Positions 45,258 through 55,546 of a DNA stretch of 64,000 nucleotides are shown piece after piece. Position numbers and translations under genes: made by a program. Within the stretch, counting starts at the first letter, position 1. The number at the start of each line of letters is the position of its first letter. Below the pieces are notes generated by a model that searched no databases, was not told the DNA's origin, and saw only the letters and a list, made by a program, of their open reading frames with translations. Origin of the DNA: Listeria swaminathanii (GTDB taxonomy: Bacteria > Bacillota > Bacilli > Lactobacillales > Listeriaceae); assembly GCF_014229645.1 (NCBI RefSeq), contig NZ_JAATOD010000005.1:62001-126000 (forward strand), read 5' to 3'.

Positions 45258-45728
45258 ATGCCTCGTAAAGGTCCTGTTACTAAACGTGACGTGTTACCAG
45301 ATCCGATTTATAATTCGAAACTAGTAACTCGTTTAATTAATAAAATGATGGTTGACGGAAAACGTGGAAAGTCTCAAGCTATCCTATATTCCGCATTCGA
45401 TATCATTGCACAAGAAACTGGTAAAGATCCGATGGAAGTATTTGAACAAGCTATGAAGAACATTATGCCTCTTCTTGAAGTTAAAGCTCGCCGTGTAGGT
45501 GGTGCTAACTATCAAGTACCTATCGAAGTACGTGCTGACCGTCGTTCTACTCTTGGTCTTCGTTGGTTAGTTAATTATGCTCGCCTTCGTGGAGAAAAAA
45601 CAATGGAAGTACGTGTTGCTCGCGAAATCATGGATGCTGCCAATAATACTGGTGCTTCTGTTAAGAAACGCGAAGATACACACAAAATGGCTGATGCTAA
45701 CAGAGCGTTCGCTCACTATCGTTGGTAA
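45258..45728 (+). CDS. rpsG: 30S ribosomal protein S7
   Basis: S7 (156 aa) nucleates assembly of the 16S rRNA 3' domain. It begins [20 protein letters not shown] and contains [20 protein letters not shown] and [24 protein letters not shown] family segments. The start at 45258 follows AAAGGAGG. Confidence 0.98.
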   Translation: MPRKGPVTKRDVLPDPIYNSKLVTRLINKMMVDGKRGKSQAILYSAFDIIAQETGKDPMEVFEQAMKNIMPLLEVKARRVGGANYQVPIEVRADRRSTLGLRWLVNYARLRGEKTMEVRVAREIMDAANNTGASVKKREDTHKMADANRAFAHYRW

Positions 45729-45793
45729 AAAAATCACTAACAAATTCCAGGCGTATTGCCTGAAAAATTGTTTTATGGAAGGAGAAATACAAC

Positions 45794-47881
45794 ATGGCTA
45801 GAGAGTTCTCCTTAGAAAAGACTCGTAATATTGGTATCATGGCCCACATTGATGCGGGTAAAACTACCACTACTGAACGTATCCTTTTCTATACAGGGCG
45901 TATTCACAAAATTGGTGAAACCCATGAAGGTGCTTCTCAAATGGACTGGATGGAGCAAGAGCAAGAACGTGGTATTACTATCACTTCTGCTGCGACAACA
46001 GCTCAATGGAAAGGCTACCGAGTAAACATTATCGATACACCTGGACACGTAGATTTCACAGTTGAAGTTGAACGTTCGCTTCGTGTACTTGATGGTGCTG
46101 TTGCGGTTCTAGATGCACAATCTGGTGTAGAACCACAAACAGAAACAGTTTGGCGTCAAGCTACTACTTACGGGGTTCCTCGTGTAGTATTCGTCAACAA
46201 AATGGACAAAATCGGCGCAGATTTCCTATATTCTGTAGGTACTTTGCATGATCGTTTGGCTGCCAATGCGCACCCAATCCAACTCCCAATCGGGGCCGAA
46301 GATACATTTGAAGGTATCATTGACTTAATCGAAATGAACGCGTTGTATTACGAAGATGATTTAGGAAATGACCCTCATATTAAAGAAATTCCAGCTGATC
46401 TGAAAGACTTAGCAGACGAATACCGCGGTAAATTAGTGGAAGCAGTTGCTGAACTTGACGAAGAGCTAATGATGAAATACCTAGAAGGCGAAGAAATTAC
46501 AAAAGAAGAACTTAAAGCTGGTATCCGTAAAGGAACACTTAACGTTGAGTTCTATCCTGTAGTTTGTGGTACAGCATTCAAAAACAAAGGTGTTCAACCA
46601 ATGTTAGATGCAGTACTTGATTACCTTCCAGCACCAACAGATGTTCCAGCTATTAACGGCGTATTGCCTGATGGAGAAGAAGCTGCTCGTCACGCTGATG
46701 ATTCAGAACCATTCTCTTCCCTAGCATTCAAAGTTATGACTGACCCTTATGTTGGACGCTTAACTTTCTTCCGTGTTTATTCCGGTACTTTGAATTCCGG
46801 TTCATATGTACAAAACTCGACTAAAGGTAAACGTGAACGTGTTGGACGTATCCTTCAAATGCACGCTAATCACCGTGAAGAGATTTCGATCGTATACGCT
46901 GGTGACATCGCTGCTGCCGTAGGACTTAAAGATACAACTACTGGGGACACTTTATGTGATGAAAAAGAACAAATTATCTTAGAATCCATGGAATTCCCAG
47001 AACCAGTTATCCAAGTAGCTATCGAGCCTAAATCGAAAGCTGACCAAGATAAAATGGGGCAAGCTCTTGCGAAACTAGCGGAAGAAGATCCAACTTTCCG
47101 TGCTGAAACTGACCAAGAAACTGGCCAAACTCTTATCTCCGGTATGGGTGAACTTCACCTTGACATCCTTGTTGACCGTATGAGACGTGAATTCCGCGTT
47201 GAAGCTAACGTTGGTGATCCACAAGTTTCTTACCGTGAAACATTCCGTAAATCTGCTCAAGTTGAAGGTAAATTCGTACGTCAATCCGGTGGACGTGGAC
47301 AATATGGTCACGTTTGGATTGAATTCGGACCAAACGAAGAAGGTAAAGGATTTGAATTTGAAAATGCAATCGTTGGTGGGGTTGTTCCACGTGAATACAT
47401 CCCAGCTGTACAAGCAGGTCTTGAAGGCGCACTAGATAATGGTGTACTTGCAGGCTACCCACTGATTGACATCAAAGCAAAACTTTACGACGGATCTTAC
47501 CATGACGTCGATTCCAATGAAATGGCCTTCAAAGTGGCTGCTTCAATGGCATTACGTAATGCTGCTAAGAAATGTGATCCTGTAATCCTTGAGCCAATGA
47601 TGGCTGTAGAGGTTGTTATCCCAGAAGAATACCTTGGTGATATCATGGGTAACATTACTTCCCGTCGTGGTCGTGTAGATGGTATGGAAGCTCGCGGTAA
47701 CGCTCAAGTTGTTCGCGCATTTGTACCACTTGCAAACATGTTTGGTTATGCAACTCACCTTCGTTCAGGTACGCAAGGTCGTGGTGTATACACTATGCAA
47801 TTTGACCACTATGAAGAAGTTCCTAAATCTATTGCTGAAGAAATCATTAAAGCTAATGGTGGAAACAACAAAGAAGATTAA
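45794..47881 (+). CDS. fusA: Translation elongation factor G
   Basis: EF-G (695 aa) drives ribosomal translocation. The G1 motif [12 protein letters not shown], the switch [19 protein letters not shown] and NKMDKIGAD are present, followed by domains II-V of normal length. GGAAGGAG precedes the ATG. Confidence 0.99.
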   Translation: MAREFSLEKTRNIGIMAHIDAGKTTTTERILFYTGRIHKIGETHEGASQMDWMEQEQERGITITSAATTAQWKGYRVNIIDTPGHVDFTVEVERSLRVLDGAVAVLDAQSGVEPQTETVWRQATTYGVPRVVFVNKMDKIGADFLYSVGTLHDRLAANAHPIQLPIGAEDTFEGIIDLIEMNALYYEDDLGNDPHIKEIPADLKDLADEYRGKLVEAVAELDEELMMKYLEGEEITKEELKAGIRKGTLNVEFYPVVCGTAFKNKGVQPMLDAVLDYLPAPTDVPAINGVLPDGEEAARHADDSEPFSSLAFKVMTDPYVGRLTFFRVYSGTLNSGSYVQNSTKGKRERVGRILQMHANHREEISIVYAGDIAAAVGLKDTTTGDTLCDEKEQIILESMEFPEPVIQVAIEPKSKADQDKMGQALAKLAEEDPTFRAETDQETGQTLISGMGELHLDILVDRMRREFRVEANVGDPQVSYRETFRKSAQVEGKFVRQSGGRGQYGHVWIEFGPNEEGKGFEFENAIVGGVVPREYIPAVQAGLEGALDNGVLAGYPLIDIKAKLYDGSYHDVDSNEMAFKVAASMALRNAAKKCDPVILEPMMAVEVVIPEEYLGDIMGNITSRRGRVDGMEARGNAQVVRAFVPLANMFGYATHLRSGTQGRGVYTMQFDHYEEVPKSIAEEIIKANGGNNKED

Positions 47882-47927
47882 TTGATTTTTTTCGTAACAT
47901 CAAGTATAACTTTAGTTAGAAGTATTG

Positions 47928-47949
47928 CTTAGTTTAAATTTAAGCTAAG
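47928..47949 (+). promoter_or_regulatory. Inverted repeat in the fusA-tuf intergenic region
   Basis: CTTAGTTTAAA and TTTAAGCTAAG form an 11-bp stem with one T-G pair and no loop gap, 40 bp before tuf. It may act in mRNA processing or attenuation. Confidence 0.4.
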
Positions 47950-47989
47950 TAAAAAATAATTATTGAATTATCGAGGAGGATATTTTAAA

Positions 47990-49177
47990 ATGGCAAAAGA
48001 AAAATTTGACCGCTCTAAACCCCATGTTAACATTGGTACTATTGGACACGTTGACCATGGTAAAACAACTTTAACTGCTGCAATTACAACTGTACTTGCT
48101 AAAAAAGGCTATGCTGATGCACAAGCATATGACCAAATTGATGGTGCTCCAGAAGAAAGAGAACGTGGTATCACAATCTCTACTGCTCACGTTGAGTACC
48201 AAACTGATACACGTCACTATGCACACGTTGACTGCCCAGGACATGCCGATTACGTTAAAAACATGATCACTGGTGCTGCACAAATGGACGGAGCTATCTT
48301 AGTAGTATCTGCTGCTGATGGCCCAATGCCACAAACTCGTGAACATATCTTACTTTCACGTCAAGTTGGTGTTCCATACATCGTTGTATTCATGAACAAA
48401 TGTGACATGGTTGACGATGAAGAATTACTAGAATTAGTTGAAATGGAAATTCGTGATCTATTAACTGAATATGAATTCCCTGGCGATGACATTCCTGTAA
48501 TCAAAGGTTCAGCTCTTAAAGCACTTCAAGGTGAAGCTGACTGGGAAGCTAAAATTGACGAGTTAATGGAAGCTGTAGATTCTTACATTCCAACTCCAGA
48601 ACGTGATACTGAAAAACCATTCATGATGCCAGTTGAGGATGTATTCTCAATCACTGGTCGTGGAACAGTTGCAACTGGACGTGTTGAACGTGGACAAGTT
48701 AAAGTTGGTGACGAAGTAGAAGTTATCGGTATCGAAGAAGAAAGCAAAAAAGTAGTAGTAACTGGAGTAGAAATGTTCCGTAAATTACTAGACTACGCTG
48801 AAGCTGGCGACAACATTGGCGCACTTCTACGTGGTGTTGCTCGTGAAGATATCCAACGTGGTCAAGTATTAGCTAAACCAGGTTCGATTACTCCACACAC
48901 TAACTTCAAAGCTGAAACTTATGTTTTAACTAAAGAAGAAGGTGGACGTCATACTCCATTCTTCAACAACTACCGCCCACAATTCTATTTCCGTACTACT
49001 GATGTAACTGGTATTGTTACACTTCCAGAAGGTACTGAAATGGTAATGCCTGGTGATAACATTGAGCTTGCAGTTGAACTAATTGCACCAATCGCTATCG
49101 AAGACGGTACTAAATTCTCTATCCGTGAAGGCGGACGTACAGTAGGCGCTGGCGTTGTTTCTAACATCAGCAAATAA
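47990..49177 (+). CDS. tuf: Translation elongation factor Tu
   Basis: EF-Tu (395 aa) brings aminoacyl-tRNA to the ribosome. It shows [29 protein letters not shown] and NKCDMVDD, with domains II and III of full length. The ATG at 47990 follows GAGGAGG; the longer frame from 47963 is not used. Last gene of the str operon. Confidence 0.99.
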   Translation: MAKEKFDRSKPHVNIGTIGHVDHGKTTLTAAITTVLAKKGYADAQAYDQIDGAPEERERGITISTAHVEYQTDTRHYAHVDCPGHADYVKNMITGAAQMDGAILVVSAADGPMPQTREHILLSRQVGVPYIVVFMNKCDMVDDEELLELVEMEIRDLLTEYEFPGDDIPVIKGSALKALQGEADWEAKIDELMEAVDSYIPTPERDTEKPFMMPVEDVFSITGRGTVATGRVERGQVKVGDEVEVIGIEEESKKVVVTGVEMFRKLLDYAEAGDNIGALLRGVAREDIQRGQVLAKPGSITPHTNFKAETYVLTKEEGGRHTPFFNNYRPQFYFRTTDVTGIVTLPEGTEMVMPGDNIELAVELIAPIAIEDGTKFSIREGGRTVGAGVVSNISK

Positions 49178-49187
49178 TATCTGATAC

Positions 49188-49230
49188 GATTCAAACCGAC
49201 AAAGTCATTTGGCTTTGTCGGTTTTTTTGT
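49188..49230 (+). repeat. Left copy of a 43-bp direct repeat containing the tuf terminator
   Basis: The sequence GATTCAAACCGACAAAGTCA...TTTGT contains the hairpin ACCGACAAAG/CTTTGTCGGT followed by seven T. The same 43 bases occur again at 53201-53243, at the other end of the secretion/ABC cassette. Confidence 0.95.
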
Positions 49231-49294
49231 GTAAAAAAAGCTGAATAATCTAGTAATAAAGAATTAGTTCATATTTCTAAAAAATTAGATATAT

Positions 49295-49312
49295 ACAATT
49301 TTTGATAATTGT
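49295..49312 (+). promoter_or_regulatory. Inverted repeat upstream of the secreted-protein gene
   Basis: ACAATT-TTTGAT-AATTGT is an inverted repeat just upstream of a TATATT (49315-49320), in the only upstream region of the cassette. It could be an operator; no -35 element is clear. Confidence 0.35.
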
Positions 49313-49360
49313 GCTATATTTGGAATGCACATAAATAATTTACAGAGGAGAGAGAATGAA

Positions 49361-49768
49361 ATGAAAAAGAAATTAGTTACTTTAGGATTAGCGGGTGCAA
49401 TATTTTTATCAGGAATGGGAATCTTAAACGTAAGCGCAGCAAATTATTCGGATACAAAGTTTAGTTTTACACTAGGTAAACTTGGTGCAAATGATTACAC
49501 TGGTTCTAGACAAAAACAGAACACTACATCATCTTATGTGAAATTAAATTCAATTGGAAAAGGAACAATGGATACATGGCTTTTAAAATCTAATGGAGCT
49601 AGCGTTCGAAGTAAATATGTGACTGTGAGGCAAGGTGAAAGTAAAAAAATTGCTAACTACGCTTATGAAGATTATGGCAAATGTAATGTTAAATTAGCTG
49701 CTGAAACTAGTAAAACTCAATTTGTTAGAGTTACTGCTACAGGCCTTTGGAGTCCAGATAGTATTTAA
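49361..49768 (+). CDS. Small secreted protein, DUF2712-like, first gene of an ABC cassette
   Basis: The 135-aa protein has a clear signal peptide (MKKKLVTLGLAGAIFLSGMG, cleavage likely after NVSA at about 26). The mature part of about 110 aa (YSDTKFSFTLGKLGANDYTG..., GKGTMDTWLL, SKYVTVRQGESK, VKLAAETS, TGLWSPDS) looks beta-rich. From memory this pattern fits Pfam DUF2712, small exported proteins of Bacillus with no known function; I could not search. It has one Cys. GAGGAGAGAG precedes the ATG. It is followed directly by permease and ATPase genes, so it may be a bacteriocin-like product or a surface effector; that is inference. Confidence 0.75.
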   Translation: MKKKLVTLGLAGAIFLSGMGILNVSAANYSDTKFSFTLGKLGANDYTGSRQKQNTTSSYVKLNSIGKGTMDTWLLKSNGASVRSKYVTVRQGESKKIANYAYEDYGKCNVKLAAETSKTQFVRVTATGLWSPDSI

Positions 49769-49833
49769 ATAATGATAGGGTAGGTTTCTGAATCAATGGA
49801 AGCTTACCCTATATTTGTAAAAGGAGATTTTAA

Positions 49834-50619
49834 ATGAGTCGATTTTTAAAAATAGAATTTAATAGAGTTTTTAAAAGTAAATCATTTCTTGCTGCTCTTG
49901 CACTGGGAGTGTTAATTGTGCTAATTCAACAAATAACTGTCGCACGTTACTATTCCACGGCAGAAGAAAATGTATTTTTATATTTAACAGGTTATGATAC
50001 AACGGGGCTTGGAACAAACCTTTATTATTTATTGTTACCATGTTTAGTGGCTTTAGCTGGTGCGGATTTATTGGGTGAAGATCGGCGTAGTGGCTTAGAT
50101 ATATTTTCGCGAATAAGAGGAAATGATAAACAGTATTATTTTTCGAAGAGCATCGTTGCTTTTATTGCTGGAGGGGTAGTATTTTGTTTGCCTTTAATTA
50201 TGGAACTTTGTGCATTAATGTTAGTGTACCCCTCTATACCACTTGATTATTTCGTAGCAGAAGTACCGGTTACATATGGCGCAATGTTTTCTAATATATT
50301 TTATAACAGTCCGCTTAAGTATGAGTTGATATTTCTTGTAATAGGCTTTGTTTACGGAGGGTTATTTGCTTTAATTGGAATTCTAGTGTCCTTTTTTAGT
50401 TCTAGTAAATATGTAATTTTATTGAGTCCACTAGCTATTTATTATGGTGTTTGGATTGTGTTTTCTTTGATTGGCTATCCAGAGTTTAGTCCGTTTGGTT
50501 TCTTAACTCCAAAGCAAGGTTACCCCTTAAATTTCCATATTATTTGGATAGAATTTCTACTTCTTTTAGTAGTGATAATTATGGGTATTATTTGGAGTGT
50601 GAAAAATGAAAAATCATAA
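49834..50619 (+). CDS. ABC-2-type permease subunit 1 of the cassette
   Basis: The 261-aa membrane protein has about six membrane segments with an N-terminal amphipathic helix (MSRFLKIEFNRVFKSKSFLA), as in ABC-2/bacteriocin-immunity permeases of LanE/LanG size. A long extracytoplasmic segment lies at about residues 25-60. AAAGGAG precedes the ATG. It overlaps the next permease gene by 14 bp. AT-rich. Confidence 0.75.
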   Translation: MSRFLKIEFNRVFKSKSFLAALALGVLIVLIQQITVARYYSTAEENVFLYLTGYDTTGLGTNLYYLLLPCLVALAGADLLGEDRRSGLDIFSRIRGNDKQYYFSKSIVAFIAGGVVFCLPLIMELCALMLVYPSIPLDYFVAEVPVTYGAMFSNIFYNSPLKYELIFLVIGFVYGGLFALIGILVSFFSSSKYVILLSPLAIYYGVWIVFSLIGYPEFSPFGFLTPKQGYPLNFHIIWIEFLLLLVVIIMGIIWSVKNEKS

Positions 50620-51304
50620 TTTAGTTCGGTTGAATTTTGATTTTGAAAGAAGAAAATATTTACTGCTTTTATTGATATTTGTTTTTATAATTGTATTCCG
50701 CTTGTTGTACACAAGAAATGTCGAGACAGATGTCCTTTACATTGTACAGAGTTCCGTATCAGTTGAAGTTCTATTTATAATTTTGAGCCCGTTCTGTTTA
50801 TGGATGAATCAAATATTGTGTTTTCAACATAGGGAACTAGCTGTTGTTCGGATTAAGAACAAATATACACTTTGGAAAGTCAATGCAACTGTTATTTTGT
50901 GGAATGCCTTTTTGCTTGCAGTATTAACTAATGCCTTAAATTATGCAAATAGCGTTATTGTAATGAATTCCCAAATAGTACAAATTTACATTTATTCTTT
51001 TATATTATTTGGTTTAGGTTTAGTTCTTGTAGGTGTTTTACAGAATATACTACTTGTTGTTACAGGTAATAAGGCAATTGCTTTTTTTGTAGTATTTCTG
51101 GTATTTTTCTTTGATACTAGCACAATCAAATTGCAGCTAATTTCCAATCTGTTTATAGTGAACCCTAATGATCTTACTGATTTGCTGTCATTTGCTGGGC
51201 GAGTTTTCTGCTTGGTTGGTGGAATTATTGTTTTATTTTTAATAAGCTGGTTGCTTGCAGAGAAAAAAGATATGTTTCGAACCTCGAAAAAGAAGGTGCG
51301 TTAA
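50606..51304 (+). CDS. Membrane protein, second permease-like subunit of the cassette
   Basis: The 232-aa protein has about six membrane segments (LLLLLIFVFIIVFRLLY near the N-terminus, IVLFLISWLLAEKK near the end). It starts inside the first permease gene. It resembles the small permease-like proteins annotated as DUF2705 in Bacillus, but I cannot confirm this. It is followed one base later by the third permease gene. Confidence 0.7.
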   Translation: MKNHNLVRLNFDFERRKYLLLLLIFVFIIVFRLLYTRNVETDVLYIVQSSVSVEVLFIILSPFCLWMNQILCFQHRELAVVRIKNKYTLWKVNATVILWNAFLLAVLTNALNYANSVIVMNSQIVQIYIYSFILFGLGLVLVGVLQNILLVVTGNKAIAFFVVFLVFFFDTSTIKLQLISNLFIVNPNDLTDLLSFAGRVFCLVGGIIVLFLISWLLAEKKDMFRTSKKKVR

Positions 51305-51305
51305 T

Positions 51306-52055
51306 ATGTGGTTATTTTTTAAACGGGATATATTATGGTTTCTTCAAGGGAATAAATTGAAAATAATAGGCTTGGTAATACTTCTGGTATTAGCAATTTT
51401 GATAAGTGTTGTTAATACGAAAAATGCATCGGGTACGATAGCAGATGTTTTTCTAGCCTTTTTAAAACAAGAAAATGGAGCAGAAAATCCGCTTACGAGT
51501 AGCTTAAATTGGATTATCATTCAAAGTGTGCCGGTTTATCTATTTGGAAGTTACTTTTATAAGGAATTGTTTGCGCTAGAGGAGTTTATTACTATTCGCT
51601 TTAATAATAGGATACTCCCCTTTCTTTCCAAAATTTTACTAATCATTACGCTGATGTTGCTTTATTATTTAGTAATTATTGGATTAGTAGTGTTTATTAG
51701 TTTTCTTTTTGGCATTCGTTTGGATGTAGAGCCGACTGTATTGTTCATAGGTTTAAATATGCCACTTTATGAAATTGGGTTGTGCTTTTTTGTTGGTGGG
51801 CTAGCGCTTATCACGCTTCAATTGTTGCTTTCAATAATAATTAAGCCATTTTACGCTATCACAGCAGTGCTTGTCATTATTGTCACCAACTGTTTTATTA
51901 CTAACTCTTGGATTATAGGAAGCGTTTCGAATGTTGCTGGATTTACCGATGTAAATAATTGGCTGTTATTAAGTATTCAATTGGCATATATTATTTTGGC
52001 GATGCTCATTGGCGGAAATATTTATCGAAAGACAGATTTATATAAACTAAACTAG
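51306..52055 (+). CDS. Membrane protein, third permease-like subunit of the cassette
   Basis: The 249-aa protein starts with ATG at 51306, after AAGGTG, as MWLFFKRDILWFLQGNKLKI; a longer frame from 51255 overlaps the previous gene and lacks a ribosome site. About six membrane segments are visible. Three permease-type genes for one ATPase is more than the usual two. I do not recognise a more specific family. Confidence 0.7.
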   Translation: MWLFFKRDILWFLQGNKLKIIGLVILLVLAILISVVNTKNASGTIADVFLAFLKQENGAENPLTSSLNWIIIQSVPVYLFGSYFYKELFALEEFITIRFNNRILPFLSKILLIITLMLLYYLVIIGLVVFISFLFGIRLDVEPTVLFIGLNMPLYEIGLCFFVGGLALITLQLLLSIIIKPFYAITAVLVIIVTNCFITNSWIIGSVSNVAGFTDVNNWLLLSIQLAYIILAMLIGGNIYRKTDLYKLN

Positions 52056-52066
52056 GGAGAATATCG

Positions 52067-52711
52067 ATGAATTATATAAAAGTTAATCATTTAACAAAAG
52101 TAATCAACAACCATACTGTTCTAGATGATATTGATTTTGAATTAAAGCAAGGTGGGATTTATTCGTTCATAGGTCATAATGGCTCTGGGAAAACGATGCT
52201 ATTTAGGGCGCTGTGTGGATTTATTGCGCCAACAAGTGGTGAAGTTACAATTAATGGAGTTAATATTAGTAAAACTAAATCTTTTCCAGAAAAGACAGGG
52301 ATTATTATTGAAACACCAGGATTTTTAGCTAATTATACAGGTTATAAAAATTTAGAATACTTGGCTTCTATTCGAAATAAAATAGGAGAAAAGGAGATAC
52401 TTGCTGCGTTAGAAAAAGTTGGCCTTGCTGGAAAAGAGGATTTGAAAGTAAAAAAATATTCACTTGGAATGAGACAACGACTTGGCATTGCTCAAGCTAT
52501 TATGGAAGATCCAGATTTACTAATATTTGATGAACCAACAAATTCACTAGATAAAGCTGGCAGTCAGAGTTTTATTGACTTGATTTTAGATTTAAAAGAA
52601 AAAGGAAAAACGATTCTATTAGCAAGCCATCATATTGCCGATATTGATGGAATATCAGATGAAATATTTGAAATGGAAGCAGGTCAGATAATAAATAGGA
52701 GAAAAGCATGA
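52067..52711 (+). CDS. ABC transporter ATP-binding protein of the cassette
   Basis: The 214-aa ATPase has Walker A GHNGSGKT (36-43), the signature YSLGMRQRLGIAQ (near 136), Walker B LLIFDEPTNSLD (near 153) and the switch His in LLASHHIADID. Its size and motifs match the BcrA/LanF group of single-domain ATPases that serve antimicrobial-peptide export or self-immunity. GGGAG precedes the ATG. It overlaps the next gene by 4 bp. Confidence 0.92.
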   Translation: MNYIKVNHLTKVINNHTVLDDIDFELKQGGIYSFIGHNGSGKTMLFRALCGFIAPTSGEVTINGVNISKTKSFPEKTGIIIETPGFLANYTGYKNLEYLASIRNKIGEKEILAALEKVGLAGKEDLKVKKYSLGMRQRLGIAQAIMEDPDLLIFDEPTNSLDKAGSQSFIDLILDLKEKGKTILLASHHIADIDGISDEIFEMEAGQIINRRKA

Positions 52712-53190
52712 AAAAAATAATTGGCGGAGTCTTAATTGTTCTATTAATAGGCCTATTTGTTTGGCGCGTGTATGATGTAAATGCTAATTCTTTTTCATAT
52801 GAAAATAAAACACACGCTGATCAGGAAAAATTTCAAATGGGAACTGCAACAGTTAGTTTTGGAAAAGCATTTGTTGTGAATGATGCTGATATAAATAAGT
52901 ACGCGACAAAAGATTATTTTAAACAAGAAAATGATGCTCTTTTGCTTGTTCAACTAGAGTCTACAGAAAAAGATATTAGGATTTCTGATTTTCAGCTAGG
53001 GTATAAAGAATTTGTAACTTTGTCAGATACTACGGCGTCAAGTTATGAATTTGAAGATGGGGTATATAAACATTTGGTAGGGTTTAATATACCTAAAGAA
53101 TTATTAGCAAGGAACAAGACATTCACCCTGGTTACTCCAAGTAAATATTGGAAGAACGGGGCAAGGGATGTTGTGGACATTAGTTTATAA
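52708..53190 (+). CDS. Membrane-anchored extracytoplasmic protein, last gene of the cassette
   Basis: The 160-aa protein has one N-terminal membrane anchor (IIGGVLIVLLIGLFVWRV) and an extracellular domain of about 135 residues, probably beta-rich, without Cys. It starts inside the ATPase stop codon (ATGA). I do not recognise the family. As the last gene it may be an accessory or immunity component for the secreted protein at 49361. The right copy of the 43-bp terminator repeat follows 10 bp later. Confidence 0.72.
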   Translation: MKKIIGGVLIVLLIGLFVWRVYDVNANSFSYENKTHADQEKFQMGTATVSFGKAFVVNDADINKYATKDYFKQENDALLLVQLESTEKDIRISDFQLGYKEFVTLSDTTASSYEFEDGVYKHLVGFNIPKELLARNKTFTLVTPSKYWKNGARDVVDISL

Positions 53191-53200
53191 AAAGTAACAT

Positions 53201-53243
53201 GATTCAAACCGACAAAGTCATTTGGCTTTGTCGGTTTTTTTGT
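53201..53243 (+). repeat. Right copy of the 43-bp direct repeat (terminator)
   Basis: It is identical over 43 bp to 49188-49230, including the hairpin ACCGACAAAG/CTTTGTCGGT and the T-run, and here acts as terminator of the cassette. Flanking bases on both sides differ from the left copy. Confidence 0.95.
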
Positions 53244-53345
53244 ATACCAAAATAAAAATATACTTGAAAAATATCACATTTTCGCATAACCTTAATGTAG
53301 ACATATCTTTTTACCTTCTAGACCGAAATCAAGGAGGTAGGCCAA

Positions 53346-55412
53346 GTGGTACAATTTGATGCTCGAAATATGGCGTTACTCGAATCGCTCGTCGTGGCGA
53401 ATGTATATCTTGCACCTGAGAAGTTACAAGAAGAGCTAGGCATTTCCAAACGAACACTTCAATATGATGTGGAAAAAATTAATAAAGAATTAGATAATAT
53501 AGGGCTTGATGGCATTCAATCTGTGCGAGGGCAAGGGTATTATTTATTAGAAGAAGAAAAATCAACAATGAAAGAAATCCTTGAAAATAGGGGAGCGAGC
53601 CACAAAGTTTTTTCAGCTAGTGAACGCCGCATCCGTATTTTATTTTTTCTGCTCGTAACAGATGCGCGAGTGATTATTGATACGATTAATGAATGCAATG
53701 AAGTCAGTCGTAACACCAGTTTGCAGGACATTAAACAATTAAAATTAGCGCTTAAACAGTTTAATTTAGAGCTTATCTATGATCGGAAAAATGGCAATAT
53801 GGTTCTTGGTGATGAGCGTAGTATCCGCCAATTTTTCATTCATTACTGCATGAATAACGAAGAAATCGCGACCGCAGACCAGTTACTTGATTTGATGAAA
53901 ATTAATCCGATGATAAAAAATCAGGAGCTATTTCCCAATTTGGATACGATTTTTGAAATTCTAGCTGTGACGGAGAAAAAAATCGGTATTCGTTATACAG
54001 ATGAAGTTATTGAGCGGATTGGCATTATGATTTTCTTCTTTAAAGAGCGGATGAAGCGTGATTGTTATTTAAATGAGCAGGAAGAACATGAGGTGGAATC
54101 TTTTGATATTGCGCAGGAAATTTATGAGCAATTGCAGCAAACGGAGGATTTTTCAATCAACCATGCGGAAATTACTTATTTAGGTAAACTTTTGCTTGGG
54201 GCTAGTCGTTTGAATGATGATGCGGCCGCTACAGGAAAACTTGATATTATTGTTGAGAAAATTATTGCTGAATTTGAACGCCTTGCCTGTGTGAATTTTG
54301 AAGATCATCGCAATTTGAAAAAAGATTTATTGCTGCATTTACAGCCAGCTTATTATCGGCTTAAATTCCAAATCGAATGGATTAATCCGCTGCGTACAGA
54401 TATTAAACAAAGTTATAGTGACGTTTACGAAATTACAAAAAAATCATTAGAACCGTTAGAAGAATTACTCGGTGAAACAATTCCGGAAGACGAAATAGCT
54501 TACGTGACGATTTTGTTCGGCGGCTATCTTTCGCGTAAAAATAATACGTTAGTTGAGCGCAAAAAGCTGTTAATTGTGTGCTCTAAAGGCGTTGGAACTT
54601 CGCGAATGATTGAACGTCAATTGTCGCAATTGCTCGGCGAACGGGTAGAAATTTTAGAGCCAATTTCGATTCGTGAGTTTGAAAAAGGGCTGTACGCGCC
54701 AGACTTTATCGTTTCTACATTGCCAATTATGGAACCGAAAGCGCCGGTTTTTATCGTGAGCCCGATTTTAACTGAAGCGCAAAAGCAGCAATTAATGAAG
54801 GCAATTGCGCCGCACATTTTACAAAAGGATTCAGACGCGCGCATGTTGTCGTCGGTGTTAGACGTGGTGGATCAATATGCCAAAGTGGAAGATCGTGAAA
54901 AATTGGCGGCTAAACTAAAATCGGTTTTATTCCAAGTGCAATCAGATAGCCAGCTAGAAAAATCACCAACACTTGAAGAACTTTTACCGAAAGAACGTAT
55001 TACTTTTCAAGAAAGTGTGGCTGATTGGCGTGAAGCTATCCAAGTTGCCTCGAAATCGCTACAACAAGAAGGTTATATCTCGAGAAACTATCAGCATGCG
55101 ATGATTGAAAATATTGAGAAACTAGGCCCATACATCGTCATTGCGCCGGGGATTGCCCTTCCGCATGCTTCGGTGGACGACGGGGCATATCGGGTTGGCA
55201 TGAGCTTGCTAAGGCTGGATAAGCCAGTTTCATTTTCGAGTAAGGCGAAGGATCAAGTTAAATTAATTATTGTGCTCGCTTCCATTGACTCCTACACACA
55301 TATTAATGCGCTGAGCCAGCTGACTAATTTGATTATGAAACATCACTTGCTTGAGCAGATTGAACAGGCAGAGTCAGCAGCAGAAATTGCCGCAATGTTA
55401 ACAATAAAATAA
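53346..55412 (+). CDS. MtlR/LicR-type PRD-containing activator
   Basis: The 688-aa protein has the same domain order as the activator at 30728: HTH region, two PRDs (about 180-400), an EIIB-Gat-like domain (LIVCSKGVGTSRMIERQL, near 405) and a C-terminal EIIA-like domain (IAPGIALPHASVDDG, near 600). The start is GTG at 53346 after AAGGAGGTAGGCCAA. It should control the PTS operon that begins at 55606. A terminator follows it, so the operon has its own promoter. I recall it as lmo2652. Confidence 0.92.
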   Translation: MVQFDARNMALLESLVVANVYLAPEKLQEELGISKRTLQYDVEKINKELDNIGLDGIQSVRGQGYYLLEEEKSTMKEILENRGASHKVFSASERRIRILFFLLVTDARVIIDTINECNEVSRNTSLQDIKQLKLALKQFNLELIYDRKNGNMVLGDERSIRQFFIHYCMNNEEIATADQLLDLMKINPMIKNQELFPNLDTIFEILAVTEKKIGIRYTDEVIERIGIMIFFFKERMKRDCYLNEQEEHEVESFDIAQEIYEQLQQTEDFSINHAEITYLGKLLLGASRLNDDAAATGKLDIIVEKIIAEFERLACVNFEDHRNLKKDLLLHLQPAYYRLKFQIEWINPLRTDIKQSYSDVYEITKKSLEPLEELLGETIPEDEIAYVTILFGGYLSRKNNTLVERKKLLIVCSKGVGTSRMIERQLSQLLGERVEILEPISIREFEKGLYAPDFIVSTLPIMEPKAPVFIVSPILTEAQKQQLMKAIAPHILQKDSDARMLSSVLDVVDQYAKVEDREKLAAKLKSVLFQVQSDSQLEKSPTLEELLPKERITFQESVADWREAIQVASKSLQQEGYISRNYQHAMIENIEKLGPYIVIAPGIALPHASVDDGAYRVGMSLLRLDKPVSFSSKAKDQVKLIIVLASIDSYTHINALSQLTNLIMKHHLLEQIEQAESAAEIAAMLTIK

Positions 55413-55415
55413 GAG

Positions 55416-55456
55416 CTAAAGCCAGTGTGGTATTAAGTTGCCGCGCTGGCTTTTTT
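55416..55456 (+). terminator. Terminator of the second PRD activator gene
   Basis: AAAGCCAG(TG) and (CG)CTGGCTTT pair and are followed by TTTTTT. Confidence 0.8.
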
Positions 55457-55546
55457 GTATGCCCGCTAACAACGAAATGTAACAGTCTATTCTTTGCACT
55501 TTCGAAAAGAAAGGAATTGGGCTTTTTTAAACAGAGGAGCTACAGC

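Noticed and set aside
49188..53243. The 43-bp repeats as att sites of a prophage or integrative element
   Set aside because: No integrase, transposase or replication gene lies between them; the repeat is a terminator, so duplication during insertion or recombination is the more cautious reading.
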